DNA from: Clarireedia homoeocarpa | Taxonomy: Eukaryota; Ascomycota; Leotiomycetes; Helotiales; Rutstroemiaceae | Direction of reading: 5' to 3' | NCBI GenBank assembly: GCA_001465935.1 | Contig: LNKV01000069.1 | Location: forward strand, 62,001 to 126,000 | DNA: 64,000 nucleotides | Shown: piece by piece, positions 12,292-23,189 of the stretch | Numbering within the stretch: the first letter of the stretch is position 1 | Layout: each line of letters starts with the position of its first letter | The notes under the pieces: generated by a model | What the model was told of the DNA's origin: nothing | Databases searched by the model: none | What the model saw: the letters and a program-made list of their open reading frames with translations, nothing else | Translations under genes and position numbers: made by a program

Positions 12292-12668
12292 CTAATTCAT
12301 GTCGACATAGACATCTTCATAGCTAACATCCGAATCACGATCAACCACAACATCCAAGTATGCAATGGTATCATTTGCATCGGAACGCCCTATCTTTATT
12401 AAGCTTTGAAGTAAAAGAAGGGATCTGGCTGGGTTGCCTACCTTTCACTTTCTTGCTCTTCATGTCGACGTATACGTCTTCGTAGCTGACATCGGAGTCT
12501 CTGTCAACAACGACGTCAAGATACGCAATTGTGTCACCCGCATCGGCACGAGCTGCGTGGATATCAGCACGGTCTGATGTGGAAAGTATCGATATGGAGC
12601 CTACCATTGAGGGGAGCTGCAAAGGCCCCAATGCCAAAGGTGGTGATGATCATCCAAGTGGTCTTCAT
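12292..12668 (-). CDS. Putative RiPP precursor peptide, UstYa-associated (dikaritin-like), two core repeats
   Basis: Three exons: 12605-12668, 12442-12552 and 12292-12389, giving 90 aa. Both introns are exactly 52 nt, GTAGGC...AG. Residues 1-18 form a signal peptide (MKTTWMIITTFGIGAFA), cleaved probably near Ala18. The rest is two 30-residue repeats (23-52 and 60-89) that differ at only two residues. Each contains AYLDVVVDR and SYEDVYVDM, so the heptad Y-x-D-V-x-V-D occurs four times. A basic linker (KSKKVKGR, 53-60) separates the repeats, and the protein ends Met-Asn. A secreted, repeat-built peptide beside two DUF3328 genes is the layout of ustiloxin, phomopsin and asperipin-type precursors, in which repeated Tyr-containing cores are cut out by kexin-type proteases and cross-linked by UstYa proteins. 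Canonical Lys-Arg sites are absent here. I know no described precursor with this core. The gene is too small and intron-split to show as one frame. Confidence 0.85.
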
Positions 12669-13606
12669 TTTGTTTTCTAAGTGGTAACCCTTTAATGTGA
12701 TCTGTGAATCTGAATATGCGATTTTCTGAGAGTCAGACTCTGCCCATCTATATAGAGCACATTAGGGATATGCCCCTAGCATATGGTGTATACATGCCTG
12801 TTGTATAGTTCAGATCCTTTAAACCTGTCCCTAGTGATCTCATTGGACTGCCGGATGATGCGAATATAACCTTGTATGCAGCGGCTATATGCATGCGAAT
12901 TTGGGCGCACTCATTGCCTAAGCCTGAGCCTTTCTGCACATTGCTTCACTGGCTATAGTGCACTCCGATTTGCGAAAATCGTCCACATATTGCTCCGTTG
13001 TGACAAGAATCACTTTTTGCACCAATATAAGTCCTACTAGCGTAAAGGATTCAACATAAAGTGACCATATTGCAGATGATTGATGCAGCTTCACGGCGAT
13101 TCCTGACGGCGAGGGCGAACTTGGCGGGGTTAGATACATCAACGCCGGCGGGCACTTCCAATTCGATGCCCACTGCTCGGTGAATGCTACACGAAGTAGT
13201 ATTGGAGTACTGGTATTTTGTTTGAAGTTCCTGCTTTCATTGATAAGGAAAAGAACACCGTCTCTAAAGTTTCACTAGAATTGCTGCTATAGTGCAGTAA
13301 TAATGTTCATCCATGCATATGGGCGTCAATATTCTCAGCAAGGTACTTGGCAGGCTTTACTTGCATGATCATCAGCATAATTTCTCGATTAAGAGCACTG
13401 CCCCATGATTTAAGTCATTCCTCGCTCCGTCTGCGCCGCGGCTCTGCTTGTAGTCTGGTGGTAACATCAACCCTCCTTCAAAGCCTGTCCCTCCGAAGAC
13501 CGGCTCCTCGCTGTCATTCTTTCTACAGTATCTCTTAGACTTCTTCAAGAAACCTGAACTTGAGACTTACTGGAAACATTTTGATCTGGATCTCAAAAAT
13601 CTCAAC
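12669..13606. other. Divergent promoter region, precursor / UstYa gene A
   Basis: About 940 bp between the divergently read precursor (minus) and the first DUF3328 gene (plus). Apart from the TATA-like box I see no convincing gene; short frames here have no recognisable domains. It is probably a shared regulatory region for the RiPP locus. Confidence 0.5.
12748..12755 (-). promoter_or_regulatory. TATA-like box of the precursor gene
   Basis: CTATATAG, palindromic, about 80-87 bp upstream of the precursor start codon, in a position suited to a TATA element. No transcript evidence. Confidence 0.45.
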
Positions 13607-14594
13607 ATGACGGACGAAGACAAGCAACCTTTGATGGGCTCGTACGGAGTCCAATCCTCCCCTCATTACAATTCTGCTCTAAGATTGCTCGAAAAATGGG
13701 ACAAATTCTCCTCAAAGACAAAGCTTATGATCCATGGATGCATTCTTTCCTTCTACGCCACCTTTTTTCTTGTTATCTTTGTTGCTATGTACAGCCCATC
13801 AAACATATCAAACTGCCCTCAACCTAGTAAGCTCGCTTGATTTTACTCCTTTCCCTTGATACAAAGCTGAGTTCTTACCCAAGTGATCCCTTCTATGAAA
13901 GTCAAATATGAACCCAAAATCTCGCCCAACTTCCTACACTCAGAATTTGCTGGACAGAATCATCATGAGATTGACCTCAAGTGGCACGATCTTCTTGATA
14001 ATATTAGTCTTCGAGCGACTGATGCTGAGATTGCCAAAAATCGAAATCATCCATCATCTGTCCCATTTCCCGAAGGTGGAGGCCAGCTTGTTTGGATGGA
14101 AGTCTCCCATCATCTTCATTGTGTGGTAAATCGCGTTTATCCTCGTACGCTTGGTGATTTAGCTTATAATAAACAGAAAATGCTCCGTCAATGGTCTTAT
14201 CGTGAAGTATACTTCTCCTCAGCTGACGATATGACTATGCTCAAGATGTCTCGGCACATCGGTAAGTCCATATCTATACTCACAAATAGCACGTTTAACT
14301 GACAATACAGATCATTGTCTGGAAATGCTTCGCCAGGTTCTGATGTGTCGACCGGACACTTCGCTGACAACTTTCCTCTGGGTCAACTCTCAAGACAAAC
14401 CAATCTTAAACATTGAGCCCTTCGAACGTGAGTGTGTGGATTGGGATGTTATGATTGACTCTGTAAAAGACAGGGTGGTTTCTCTCGAGGAAGTTGAAGG
14501 TTTGGTCAATCCGTTGCATGTAGCGGGAGCTCAGAATGCAGAAGATGTGCATATCACTCTGCCGTTAGCTGGTTCTGCAAATGAAGAACAATGA
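13607..14594 (+). CDS. UstYa/DUF3328 family protein A (putative RiPP oxidative cyclase)
   Basis: Four exons: 13607-13826, 13884-14125, 14177-14261 and 14311-14594, giving 276 aa. One N-terminal membrane helix (LMIHGCILSFYATFFLVIFV, about residues 41-60) follows a short cytosolic tail. The two HxxHC signatures of the family are both present: HHLHC at 149-153 and HIDHC at 181-185. The second is split by an intron. UstYa proteins are type II membrane proteins thought to bind metal through these motifs and to perform oxidative macrocyclisation of Tyr-containing RiPP cores in the secretory pathway. The gene is divergent from the precursor and convergent with a second family member. Some family members serve polyketide or cyclopeptide clusters, so the RiPP role rests on the adjacent precursor. 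Confidence 0.85.
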
Positions 14595-15003
14595 GCGAAT
14601 ACTTGAGAAAGATACTCTCGGTGGGATCATGTATCTATGATGTAGAGTGGGGTTTGTGAAATGATAAACATGATGTAGAGATGCCCCAGAGGAATCCATC
14701 TACTTGTACTACTATACAATGTGTCAACATCTGTGGAAGTCCCAGCCCAGGTGAAAGCACAATCCTTGAATTCTGGCTGTGTATGATCAGTAAAGTCTTC
14801 AGAGATGTTAATTTGTTGAAGCTTACTTAACCGCTAGATGTTGTGAATTTGACAAGAAGAATGGAAATGATTTAGCGGCCGCGAGTATGTATCGATGCTT
14901 GTTTTGCTATGATAGGCTTTATGAACTTAATTAAAGACTACACAAGTGTCTGGTCTTCCAATCTTAATTGATGAAATAGAACTATAGCCATTCATCTTTC
15001 CCG
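14595..15003. other. Convergent 3' intergenic region
   Basis: Tail-to-tail spacer between the two DUF3328 genes; presumably both polyadenylation regions. Nothing else seen. Confidence 0.5.
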
Positions 15004-15775
15004 TTACCCCACCTTCGGCGTCTCCCCCGTCCCGTACTTCTCCTGCGTTGCCTCAGTCCATTTCACCAACTCATTCCAGTCCCTACACATGTGTACAGTT
15101 CCAAATCCTCTTACTCCATTGATCTCCTCATCCTTGACTTCAATTGTTGTATCGGCATGACACATCAAACTCTGTCTGATTAAATCAATACAGTGTCTGA
15201 TGTGAGCCGGTGAAGTATGAGATGGCATGTCTGCATGACTGGAGTGGGAATGCCGTGACTCAGACTTATTGGTGGCATCATAATATGCTTCTCTGATAGC
15301 GTGAAGACAATGAAGCTGGTGAAAAGCAGAAAAAGTAGATCGCTTTGGAGCAATGGTAGGGTGGGAAAAGTACCCGCCAACAGTGCCATTGTTAGGGAAT
15401 ATGGTGTCCCAAATGTCGGTTTGGCGGAGTGCAGGATCGTCGGCGAAGGGTCGTTGGTATACGAGAGAATGTGGTCGAATTGAAACTGCAGTGGAGACGG
15501 TTAGCTGGGATATAGAGAGGGAGAGTGACCCAACGTAACATACGAGGAATAGTAGACATAGACTCATCACATAGAGGATGACCGAGGCCCACTCTTTGAC
15601 TTCCAACCCAGAATGACAGAATAGAGCAGGACAATACTGTCGCAACGAGTAGAATGTATCTCGTAAAGGTTGATTTACTACGCGCCTTATAAGGTAAGCC
15701 TTCCGAGTTTGTTTCGTCGTTAGAATGCTCGCTCTGGCTGTCAAGCGAGGTATACCGAATCTCCTTTATAAACAT
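15004..15775 (-). CDS. UstYa/DUF3328 family protein B (putative RiPP oxidative cyclase)
   Basis: Two exons: 15544-15775 and 15004-15485 (58-nt intron), giving 237 aa. A single N-terminal helix (YILLVATVLSCSILSFWVG, about residues 40-58) precedes the lumenal part. Family signatures: DIWDTIFP (about 101-108, corresponding to the conserved D-x-x-W region), HQLHC at about 133-137 and HIRHC at about 172-176. A His/Ser-rich insert (about 154-167) lies between the two HxxHC motifs and lengthens the spacing to about 39 residues, against 32 in protein A. The two proteins are clearly diverged from one another, so this is not a recent duplicate. Two different UstYa homologues beside one precursor is the situation in the ustiloxin cluster, where both are needed for cyclisation. 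Confidence 0.85.
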
Positions 15776-16469
15776 AGTGACTGAACTGTACTGATCAAAG
15801 CTATCTTCAAGTTCGTCGCGAAAAAACTATTGAAGGAATAGCATTACTTCGACCGAGCCATCTCAACCTTGGGAGCAACCTTTGGCCATTCTCAATCTCC
15901 GGTGTCGGATAATACTCGAGACTTCACGCTTGACCCAGAACTTTGTAGACCTACAAAACCTCAAAATAAATCACATCATCTCCTGCACACTCGTATACAC
16001 CCTCATTGCCATTGCAGACTGTGATATGCCCCGCACATGTCTCCTCTGCATATACTGATAATGCAGCTCGTGAGGATGTATACTGTCGTGTTTCTTTCTT
16101 GGGATATCATAATCGAACATCTCATTGTAACTGAAGATGGTCATTTGCGTTGTGCGCCGCAAACATACTTTGCAGTCACATCTTAGCATCCTGGTATTTT
16201 GATCCGCATGTTGGAGCTCGCTTTCTCTGGCTCTTCCACAATCCTCCATGCATGTGCTAGGATAACACAAAAGCCTTCATTGGGCAAACAAGCATAACTA
16301 TTACATCCGGCCTATGTAGTACTGGGCCTATGCATATGATTTTCTCAGCTATACGTGTGGGGCCAGTGCCTCCGCCGCACACTTACAGACGCGCAATGCT
16401 ACTCGGTGGAGACGCACTGTCAGAGCCAAGTAGAAGGGCTCACTTGGCTACAAGTTAAACTGAGCTACG
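15776..16469. other. Intergenic at the edge of the AT-rich block
   Basis: Upstream region of UstYa gene B. A 99-codon minus-strand frame (15971-16270) has no recognisable domain and I do not call it. The right end is the 5-bp direct repeat flanking the solo LTR. Confidence 0.5.
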
Positions 16470-16657
16470 TGTGACGAGACTGCCAACAAAGACACTGAAT
16501 GACCTTAGAATATTGAACTACAGAACTAAAGCTATGTACAAGAAGGGAGACCTTATATAGCCCGAGAGCCTTAGGGCTCGTACGAAGCGATGCCCTGTAG
16601 AGAAACATCCTGGCTAGGCTAATGTACTACGTGTACGATTCCGTACGAATCGTCACA
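16470..16657. mobile_element. Solo LTR with 5-bp target-site duplication
   Basis: 188-bp element starting TGTGACGA and ending TCGTCACA, a perfect 8-bp terminal inverted repeat of the TG...CA type. It is flanked on both sides by CTACG (16465-16469 and 16658-16662), a 5-bp target-site duplication as made by Ty3/Ty1-type integrases. The reverse complement of part of it matches the 3' half of the LTR at about 21699-21746, so the family is the same as in the AT-rich block but inserted in opposite orientation. Base composition is normal, so it escaped or post-dates the mutation that affected its neighbours. Confidence 0.85.
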
Positions 16658-18388
16658 CTACGGGTCACTTACTTTTACCCACTAAAATTTATCTTACTTA
16701 ATAACTATATTTCTGATTATTAGATAATTAATAATATTTAAATATAATTTATAATAATATATTATAAAATATATGTATATTATATATTAATAAAATTTAA
16801 TTTTATTAATAAAAACTTTTAATTTAAATAATTAAATATTAAAATATTAATTATATAATTTATTATAATAAAAAGTTTAAATTATTATAATAATCTAAAT
16901 ATTATAAGTTATTAAATTAGTAATAATAATATATTATATTTATTTAATTACTTAATATTTTAAAATATTATTTTTAATAATAAAATAAACTTTTATATAA
17001 ATATATTAATATTTATTTAATACTTTTAATCTAATATTTAATATTATTATTATTATATAATAAAGTTAAAAGTTATAAAATTTTTAATATAAAGATTAAT
17101 TGTTTTTTTATTTATTTTAATTATTATTATTATATTAAAAATCAATTATTATTTTTTTATAAAAAGATTTTTAATTAATTATTTATATAAAAAAAACTAT
17201 TAATATAATAGAAAAAATAAAATAAATTATTAATAATATAATAAATTTTTTAAAATTAATTTAAAATAAAATAAATTTATTATTATAAAAAGTTAATAAA
17301 CTTTTAATTAAAAAATAATTAAATTGAAAATAATATAATTATTAAATATTTTTTAAATAACTTTATTAATTTAATTATAATATAATATTTATAAATAATT
17401 TAAATATAAATTTTTTTAAATTATTTAATAGATTTTATTTTAATTATTTTTAAATAAATTTCTTTAATTTTAATTATTATTAATATTTAATTAAAAATTA
17501 AAATTAAATATAAATAAAAAGTAATTTATTTAATAAAATAATTTCTTTATTTAAATTATTAATAACTTACTACTAATAAATTCTTGATTAAAACTTGTAA
17601 TTTAAAATTTAAAAAAATTACTTTTTATTAATTATATTAATATATACTTTAATAAATAAAAGTGAATAATAAAATTATAAATAAATATATAAAAACTTAT
17701 TATATTTTTATAATTTTCTTATTTATTTTAATTACTTTTATAATATTTATTAGTTTTAAAAATTAATAAACTATATTATATATTATTATTTATAATATCT
17801 TTATTTTTATTTTTATTAATTATAAAAATATAATTAATATTAACTTTAAATATATTAAGAGTATTAGTTTATTTTATATTATATCTTTTAATTTTTTCTT
17901 TATATTATTACTTTTTAATCTTTTTAATTATTATTTTCTTAATTAGATTAAAATATAAATTAAATAAAGAAATAATTAATTTTTTAAAAATAAATAGTTT
18001 AATTTTTATAAAATATATAACTTTCTTTTTATATATAAATTCAATTTTATAAACTATTATTTCTTATATATATAAATTATCTTTTATTATTTTAAATTTT
18101 TTATTTAATTAAATTTTTAATTTTCTTTTTTTAATATCTATTTTTATTTTCTTTTTAATAATTAGTTTAATTTAAACTTATATTATAAATAGTTAACTAT
18201 TTAATTAAAAAGATTTTCTATTTTAAATTTTAATTATAATATTAATATTTACTTTATTAATTATAATTTAAAGTAATTTTTTATTTAATTCTTTTTTATA
18301 TATTATTATTATAATTTTATTTATTATATCTTTATATTAAGATCGATTAAATAAATTTAAAAAATATAATATTTTATATAATAATTTG

Positions 18389-18664
18389 ATTTTAAATTAA
18401 CTATATTAATTTAATATTTTAAATTATAATTTTATTATTTAATAGAAATCTTTTATATTAATTAGTTATTAAACTAATTTAAATTTAATATCTTAATATT
18501 CTAAAAATAAAATATTATTTTTATAATAAAAGTAATATTTTATTCTTAGAATATTAAAGTATTAAATTTAGATTAATTTAATAATTAATTAATATAAGAG
18601 ATTTCTATTAAATAATAAAGTTAAGATATTAAGTTAATATAATTAATTTAGAATAAATTATTAT
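18389..18664. repeat. LTR-derived palindrome
   Basis: About 138 bp (18389-18527) are followed directly by an imperfect reverse complement (18528-18664). The right arm is also repeated in direct orientation at about 19567-19700. The right arm ends against the mutated polypurine-type junction at 18669-18706, so the arms are best read as LTR copies abutting tail to tail. Confidence 0.65.
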
Positions 18665-18714
18665 ATTATCTCTCTTTTTAATAAAGTTCGCTCTCGAGTA
18701 TCTAAATAATAATA

Positions 18715-19560
18715 CTTGAATTTATATATATTTTCTAATATAATCTTTAATATCTCTATTTATTAGTTCGTTAAAATAAAAGTATAATATTAATAAGTTA
18801 ATAAGTTTAATTAAAGAATTAATAGTTAAAAGTCTTAATTATAAAGATTGATTATTATATTTTTAATATTCTTAATTATTTAAAAAGTATATTAAATCGA
18901 ACTATTCTATAACTTTAATATTCGATTATTAAGTACTTTAATTTAAGTTTTAAAAACTCGAGTTTAAATTAAAAATAAAGTTTCAAAAGTCTTAATTTAA
19001 ATATTAAAAAATATTTTAATCGATATTGAAAAGATTAAAATAGAAGGTTTTAAAAGTTATATAAATATTTATTATATAAAGTAATATAAATTAATTTAAA
19101 AGATTTTTTTTATTAAATTATAAAGTTCTTTTATAAAAATAAAAATAAAAGTAAAGATAATAATTAGTTAAATAAACTAATAAATTAAAGTATTAATTAT
19201 TTAATTAAAAAAGTATTTAGAATTAAATAAAAAATAGAATTAATAGATCTATTAAATAAATTTTAAATTTATATTATTAATTTAAAATAATAAATAAAAT
19301 ATTAATTTAAATTAGTTTTTTTAAGATTTTAAATTTTTTAATTTACTAAATAAATTCTTTACTTTTAATAAATAAAAGAGATTATTAAAAAATTATAATT
19401 ACTAGTTAATTAAGATTTATAGATCTATTAAAAAACTTTAAAAATAAAATACTTAGAATATAATTAAAAAGATTAAAAAAGAATTTATTAAATAAATTAT
19501 ATAATAAACTAAAAAACTAAAAAAGTAAAATTAAATAATTTAATAACTTTAATATAATAT
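18715..19560. repeat. Left arm of a large inverted repeat
   Basis: Roughly 846 bp whose reverse complement matches 19711-20556 along its length with scattered transitions (compared in several places, for example 18723-18800 against about 20470-20550, and 19470-19560 against 19711-19800). The arms flank a 150-bp centre carrying an LTR-like sequence. Confidence 0.75.
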
Positions 19561-19710
19561 AACGAAAATAATATTTTATTTTTAAAATATTAAAATATTA
19601 AACTTAAGTTAATTTAGTAGTTAATTAATATAAAAGATTTTTATTAAATAATAAAATTAAAGTATTAAACTAATATAATTAATTTAAAACGAATTATTAT
19701 AATTTTTATT

Positions 19711-20556
19711 ATATTATATTAAAGTTATTAAATTATTTAACTTTACTTTTTTAATTTTTTAATTTATTATATAACTTATTTAATAACTTTTTTTTTAGTT
19801 TTTTTAATTACTTTTAAATATTTTATTTTTAAAATCTTTTAATAAATTTATAAACTTTAATTAATTAATAATTATAATCTCTTAATAATCTTTTTTATTT
19901 ATTAAAAACAAAGAATTTATTTAATAAATTAAAAATCTAAAATTTTAAAAAAACTAATTTAAATTAATATTTTATTATTATTTTAAATTTATATTTTATT
20001 TATTAAACTAATAATATAGATTTAAAATTTATATAATAAATTTATTAGTTTTATTTTTTATTTAATTCTAAGTATTTTTTTAATTAAATAATTAATATTT
20101 TAATTTATTAATTTATTTAACTAATTATTATTTTTATTTTTATTTTTATTTTTATTTCTATTTCTATTTCTATTTTTATAAAGAAACTTTATAATTTAAT
20201 AAAAAAAATCTTTTAAATTAATTTTTATTATTTTATATAATAAATATTTATATAGTTTTTAAATTTTTTTATTCTAATTTTTTTAATATTAATTAAAATA
20301 TTTTTTAATATTTAAATTAAAACTTTTAAAATTTAAATTAAAATACTTAATAATTAAATATTAAAATTATAAAATAATCCGATTTAATATATTTTTTAAA
20401 TAATTAAAAATCCTAAAAATATAATAATTAATCTTTATAATTAAAACTTTTAATAATTAATTTTTTAATTAAATTTATTAATTTATTAATATTATATTTC
20501 TATTTTAATAAATTAGTAAATAAAAATATTAAAGATTATATTAAAAAATATATATA
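19711..20556. repeat. Right arm of the large inverted repeat
   Basis: Partner of 18715-19560; it runs straight into the N gap, so its true end is unknown and the palindrome may be longer than seen. Confidence 0.75.
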
Positions 20557-20915
20557 NNNNNNNNNNNNNNNNNNNNNNNNNNNNNNNNNNNNNNNNNNNN
20601 NNNNNNNNNNNNNNNNNNNNNNNNNNNNNNNNNNNNNNNNNNNNNNNNNNNNNNNNNNNNNNNNNNNNNNNNNNNNNNNNNNNNNNNNNNNNNNNNNNNN
20701 NNNNNNNNNNNNNNNNNNNNNNNNNNNNNNNNNNNNNNNNNNNNNNNNNNNNNNNNNNNNNNNNNNNNNNNNNNNNNNNNNNNNNNNNNNNNNNNNNNNN
20801 NNNNNNNNNNNNNNNNNNNNNNNNNNNNNNNNNNNNNNNNNNNNNNNNNNNNNNNNNNNNNNNNNNNNNNNNNNNNNNNNNNNNNNNNNNNNNNNNNNNN
20901 NNNNNNNNNNNNNNN
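20557..20915. other. Assembly gap (N run)
   Basis: 359 undetermined bases inside the inverted-repeat region, the place where assemblers usually fail. Confidence 0.99.
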
Positions 20916-21516
20916 TAATTATTTTTATTATCTAGATCTACTTAATATTATATAAATCTATAATATATTCTTAATTAATAAATTAAAGAAAGTAGTTAAT
21001 AATCTATTATTAAGCTAATATAATAAACTACTCTTATTAATTAATATAATAGAAATAGATAAATATAAAATAAAGTAAATACTAGCTTACTAATTAAAAT
21101 AAAGATTATTAGAGTATTATATATAATAAAGAAGTTATAATATCGATCTAGTTTAATATAAAATATCGGATTTCAAGATATTTTTAATACTACTTTAAGA
21201 CTTTTATCAAACTAACTTAAAAGTATCTAATTTATTAATACTCCTCCTCGAATAACTTCGATTATAAGAATCTAGAGAAGATAATTATAATTATATTAAA
21301 GGAGACTATCTAATAATTATAATAAATAAAAAGTGATTCTTGAACTTTTTAATATCTAAAATATAATATCGTTAAATTAAGAAGTTATTATTATTACTTC
21401 TATATTTATTTATTATAAACTATTTAGGTTATTTATACTTATTTAAGAAGAAACCTTAAGAATATATAACTAAGACTTTAATAAAGTAATTAAGATACTC
21501 GAGGGCGAGTTTTTTT

Positions 21517-21746
21517 AAAAGAGGGGGGTAATATAATAATTCTAACTAAATTATCACGATATTATATAAGAATATAACCTTTATAGAGGTGAGTCAGACA
21601 TTAAGTATATAAGTATATATTAGTATACACGTGATTAAGTATATAATCTCTTTCTGTATATAAGCCTTCGGATCCTTATAATCCTCTTAGCTCTGTAGTT
21701 GTTAATTCTAAGGTCATTCAGTGTCTTAACTAGCAGTCTCGTCACA
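21517..21746 (+). mobile_element. Polypurine tract plus 3' LTR, plus orientation
   Basis: A purine tract (AAAAGAGGGGGG, 21517-21528) is followed at 21529 by an LTR whose first third is AT-converted. Its last part (TCTAAGGTCATTCAGTGTCT ... TCGTCACA, ending 21746) is nearly identical to the reverse complement of the solo LTR at 16470-16657. The polypurine tract shows that the element body lay to the left. Confidence 0.7.
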
Positions 21747-23189
21747 GTACTAGTAAAGTACGTTATACTTTCAATAGATATTATACTTGTACAAACTAGG
21801 AAGCTAAGTTTTCTATAGAAGGGTTACGAGGGTTACGTGAACGCCGACGATTACCGGCCAGGCGGTACTCTATTAGTACTATGATTAGGTAGGGTCTAAC
21901 TTTTTTATATTGCGTTTAATCGCAATAACTGGATTGTCATATAGTATAAATATTAGGTGCTACATCGATATATATACCCCTCCTTCACCAGATAAGGTAT
22001 ACCTAACTCTTCATAGCCCACACCTTCAAGCAGTGATAAGGCGCCGCGTTATATCGCTGTAATAGATACATGCTATGCCATTTACAGACTAGCCCCGTTC
22101 TGCCGTATTTTACATAATTCTGTATATAAGGCCACCAAATAAGAGCTCCTAAAATAATTAATATATTTGATGCAACCTTCCCTATACATACATTATCTTA
22201 CAAAGTATATCGAATATCCAGTATTTGAAATTCACTGGAACCGTGGCACATAACATGATACAAATATGATATAGAATACCCTTTGCAGAATTGATGTAGT
22301 GTAACCCCGTATCTAGTGTCTATACCGCTCTTGCCTTACTTTTACTTAGTGTACACCCGTATACTGCGCCACTTATCTATTTCCCAAAGATCCAAACTTC
22401 ATTTACCTTTCCATCAAACCGTTCGTAACCAAATCACCTTCCAAATCGTGAATAATCTTATTACTCTGAATTCTTTGTTTTGGAGGCGGAAACTGCAAGA
22501 AAGTATAGAATCCCTTATAACTCAGATCAACCAGTTAGTACAGAATGCTAGCGAGGCAACACGTGAGAAACTTCTCGATCTGGTACCTCCGAGGGGACTA
22601 TTTTCCCATAGCCCTATAGGAAGTTTTTTTAAACTTATTAGAAAGTTCAAATAGGTTAGCTTTTTGCATAGAATCAAGTTAAAAGTTGGGCTGAGATTAA
22701 GATTAACGTATATAATACCTACAAACTCTGTACTTCCTAATTAGGCAATTATGAGGATATCTATATATTTGAGATTGAGATGAGATTTATTTGAGTACAA
22801 ATACATTAATAAGAGATCCGAATAGTCACTGGATGCCAGAGGTAAAATGTAGGGTATAGATTGTATACAAACTAATTGTTGTTCATCTTAAGTGGCTACA
22901 ACTTCTCTTTTTATGTTTGCCTGCCTGGGTCGGAGCCGGGCAAATGGCCTCCGGCTACCCCGCTCTTCTTATTCGATCTAGGCTATTCTTCACCGAGAAC
23001 CTGTGACCGCAGCTCCTGATAAATAACTTCCTGGGTTTGGATCTTGTTGTTTATGCAACGTCTTGTTTCTTGTCCTTGATCCATAGTCAATACAGCTACT
23101 ATCCTTGTCCCTGATCCTGATCCCCGCCCTGAGTGCTTCCTGGTAATCCTCGACCCAATGCTCTTGCCCCGCCGTTACAAAGAGTGATT
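21747..23189. other. Intergenic right of the AT-rich block
   Basis: No recognised gene. A 112-codon plus-strand frame at 22316-22654 has no domain I know. The sequence returns to ordinary composition from about 21750. Confidence 0.5.

Larger units (their letters stand above)
16658..21746. mobile_element. AT-rich, RIP-like graveyard of Ty3-like LTR elements
   Basis: From about 16680 to 21500 the sequence is almost purely A and T, with no open frame of note on either strand; this is typical of repeat-induced point mutation of retroelements. Recognisable pieces are a polypurine tract followed by an LTR start at 21517-21530 (plus strand), a mutated copy of the same junction near 18669-18706 (minus strand), and long inverted arms listed separately. 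Restoring coding content is not possible by eye. The block separates the RiPP locus from the polyketide cluster. Confidence 0.8.

Noticed and set aside
12918..13142. Short minus-strand frame between precursor and UstYa gene A, considered as a second precursor
   Set aside because: No signal peptide and no internal repeat; it lies in the divergent promoter.
15971..16270. 99-codon minus-strand frame with several Cys and His, next to UstYa gene B
   Set aside because: Considered as a further small RiPP component, but there is no signal peptide, repeat or motif, and no splice partner; probably chance.
16680..20556. Possible mitochondrial insertion because of extreme AT content
   Set aside because: The inverted LTR and polypurine junctions and flanking LTRs fit RIP-mutated retroelements better; no mitochondrial gene or tRNA is visible.
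22316..22654. 112-codon plus-strand frame right of the AT-rich block
   Set aside because: No recognisable family or supporting exons; left unannotated.
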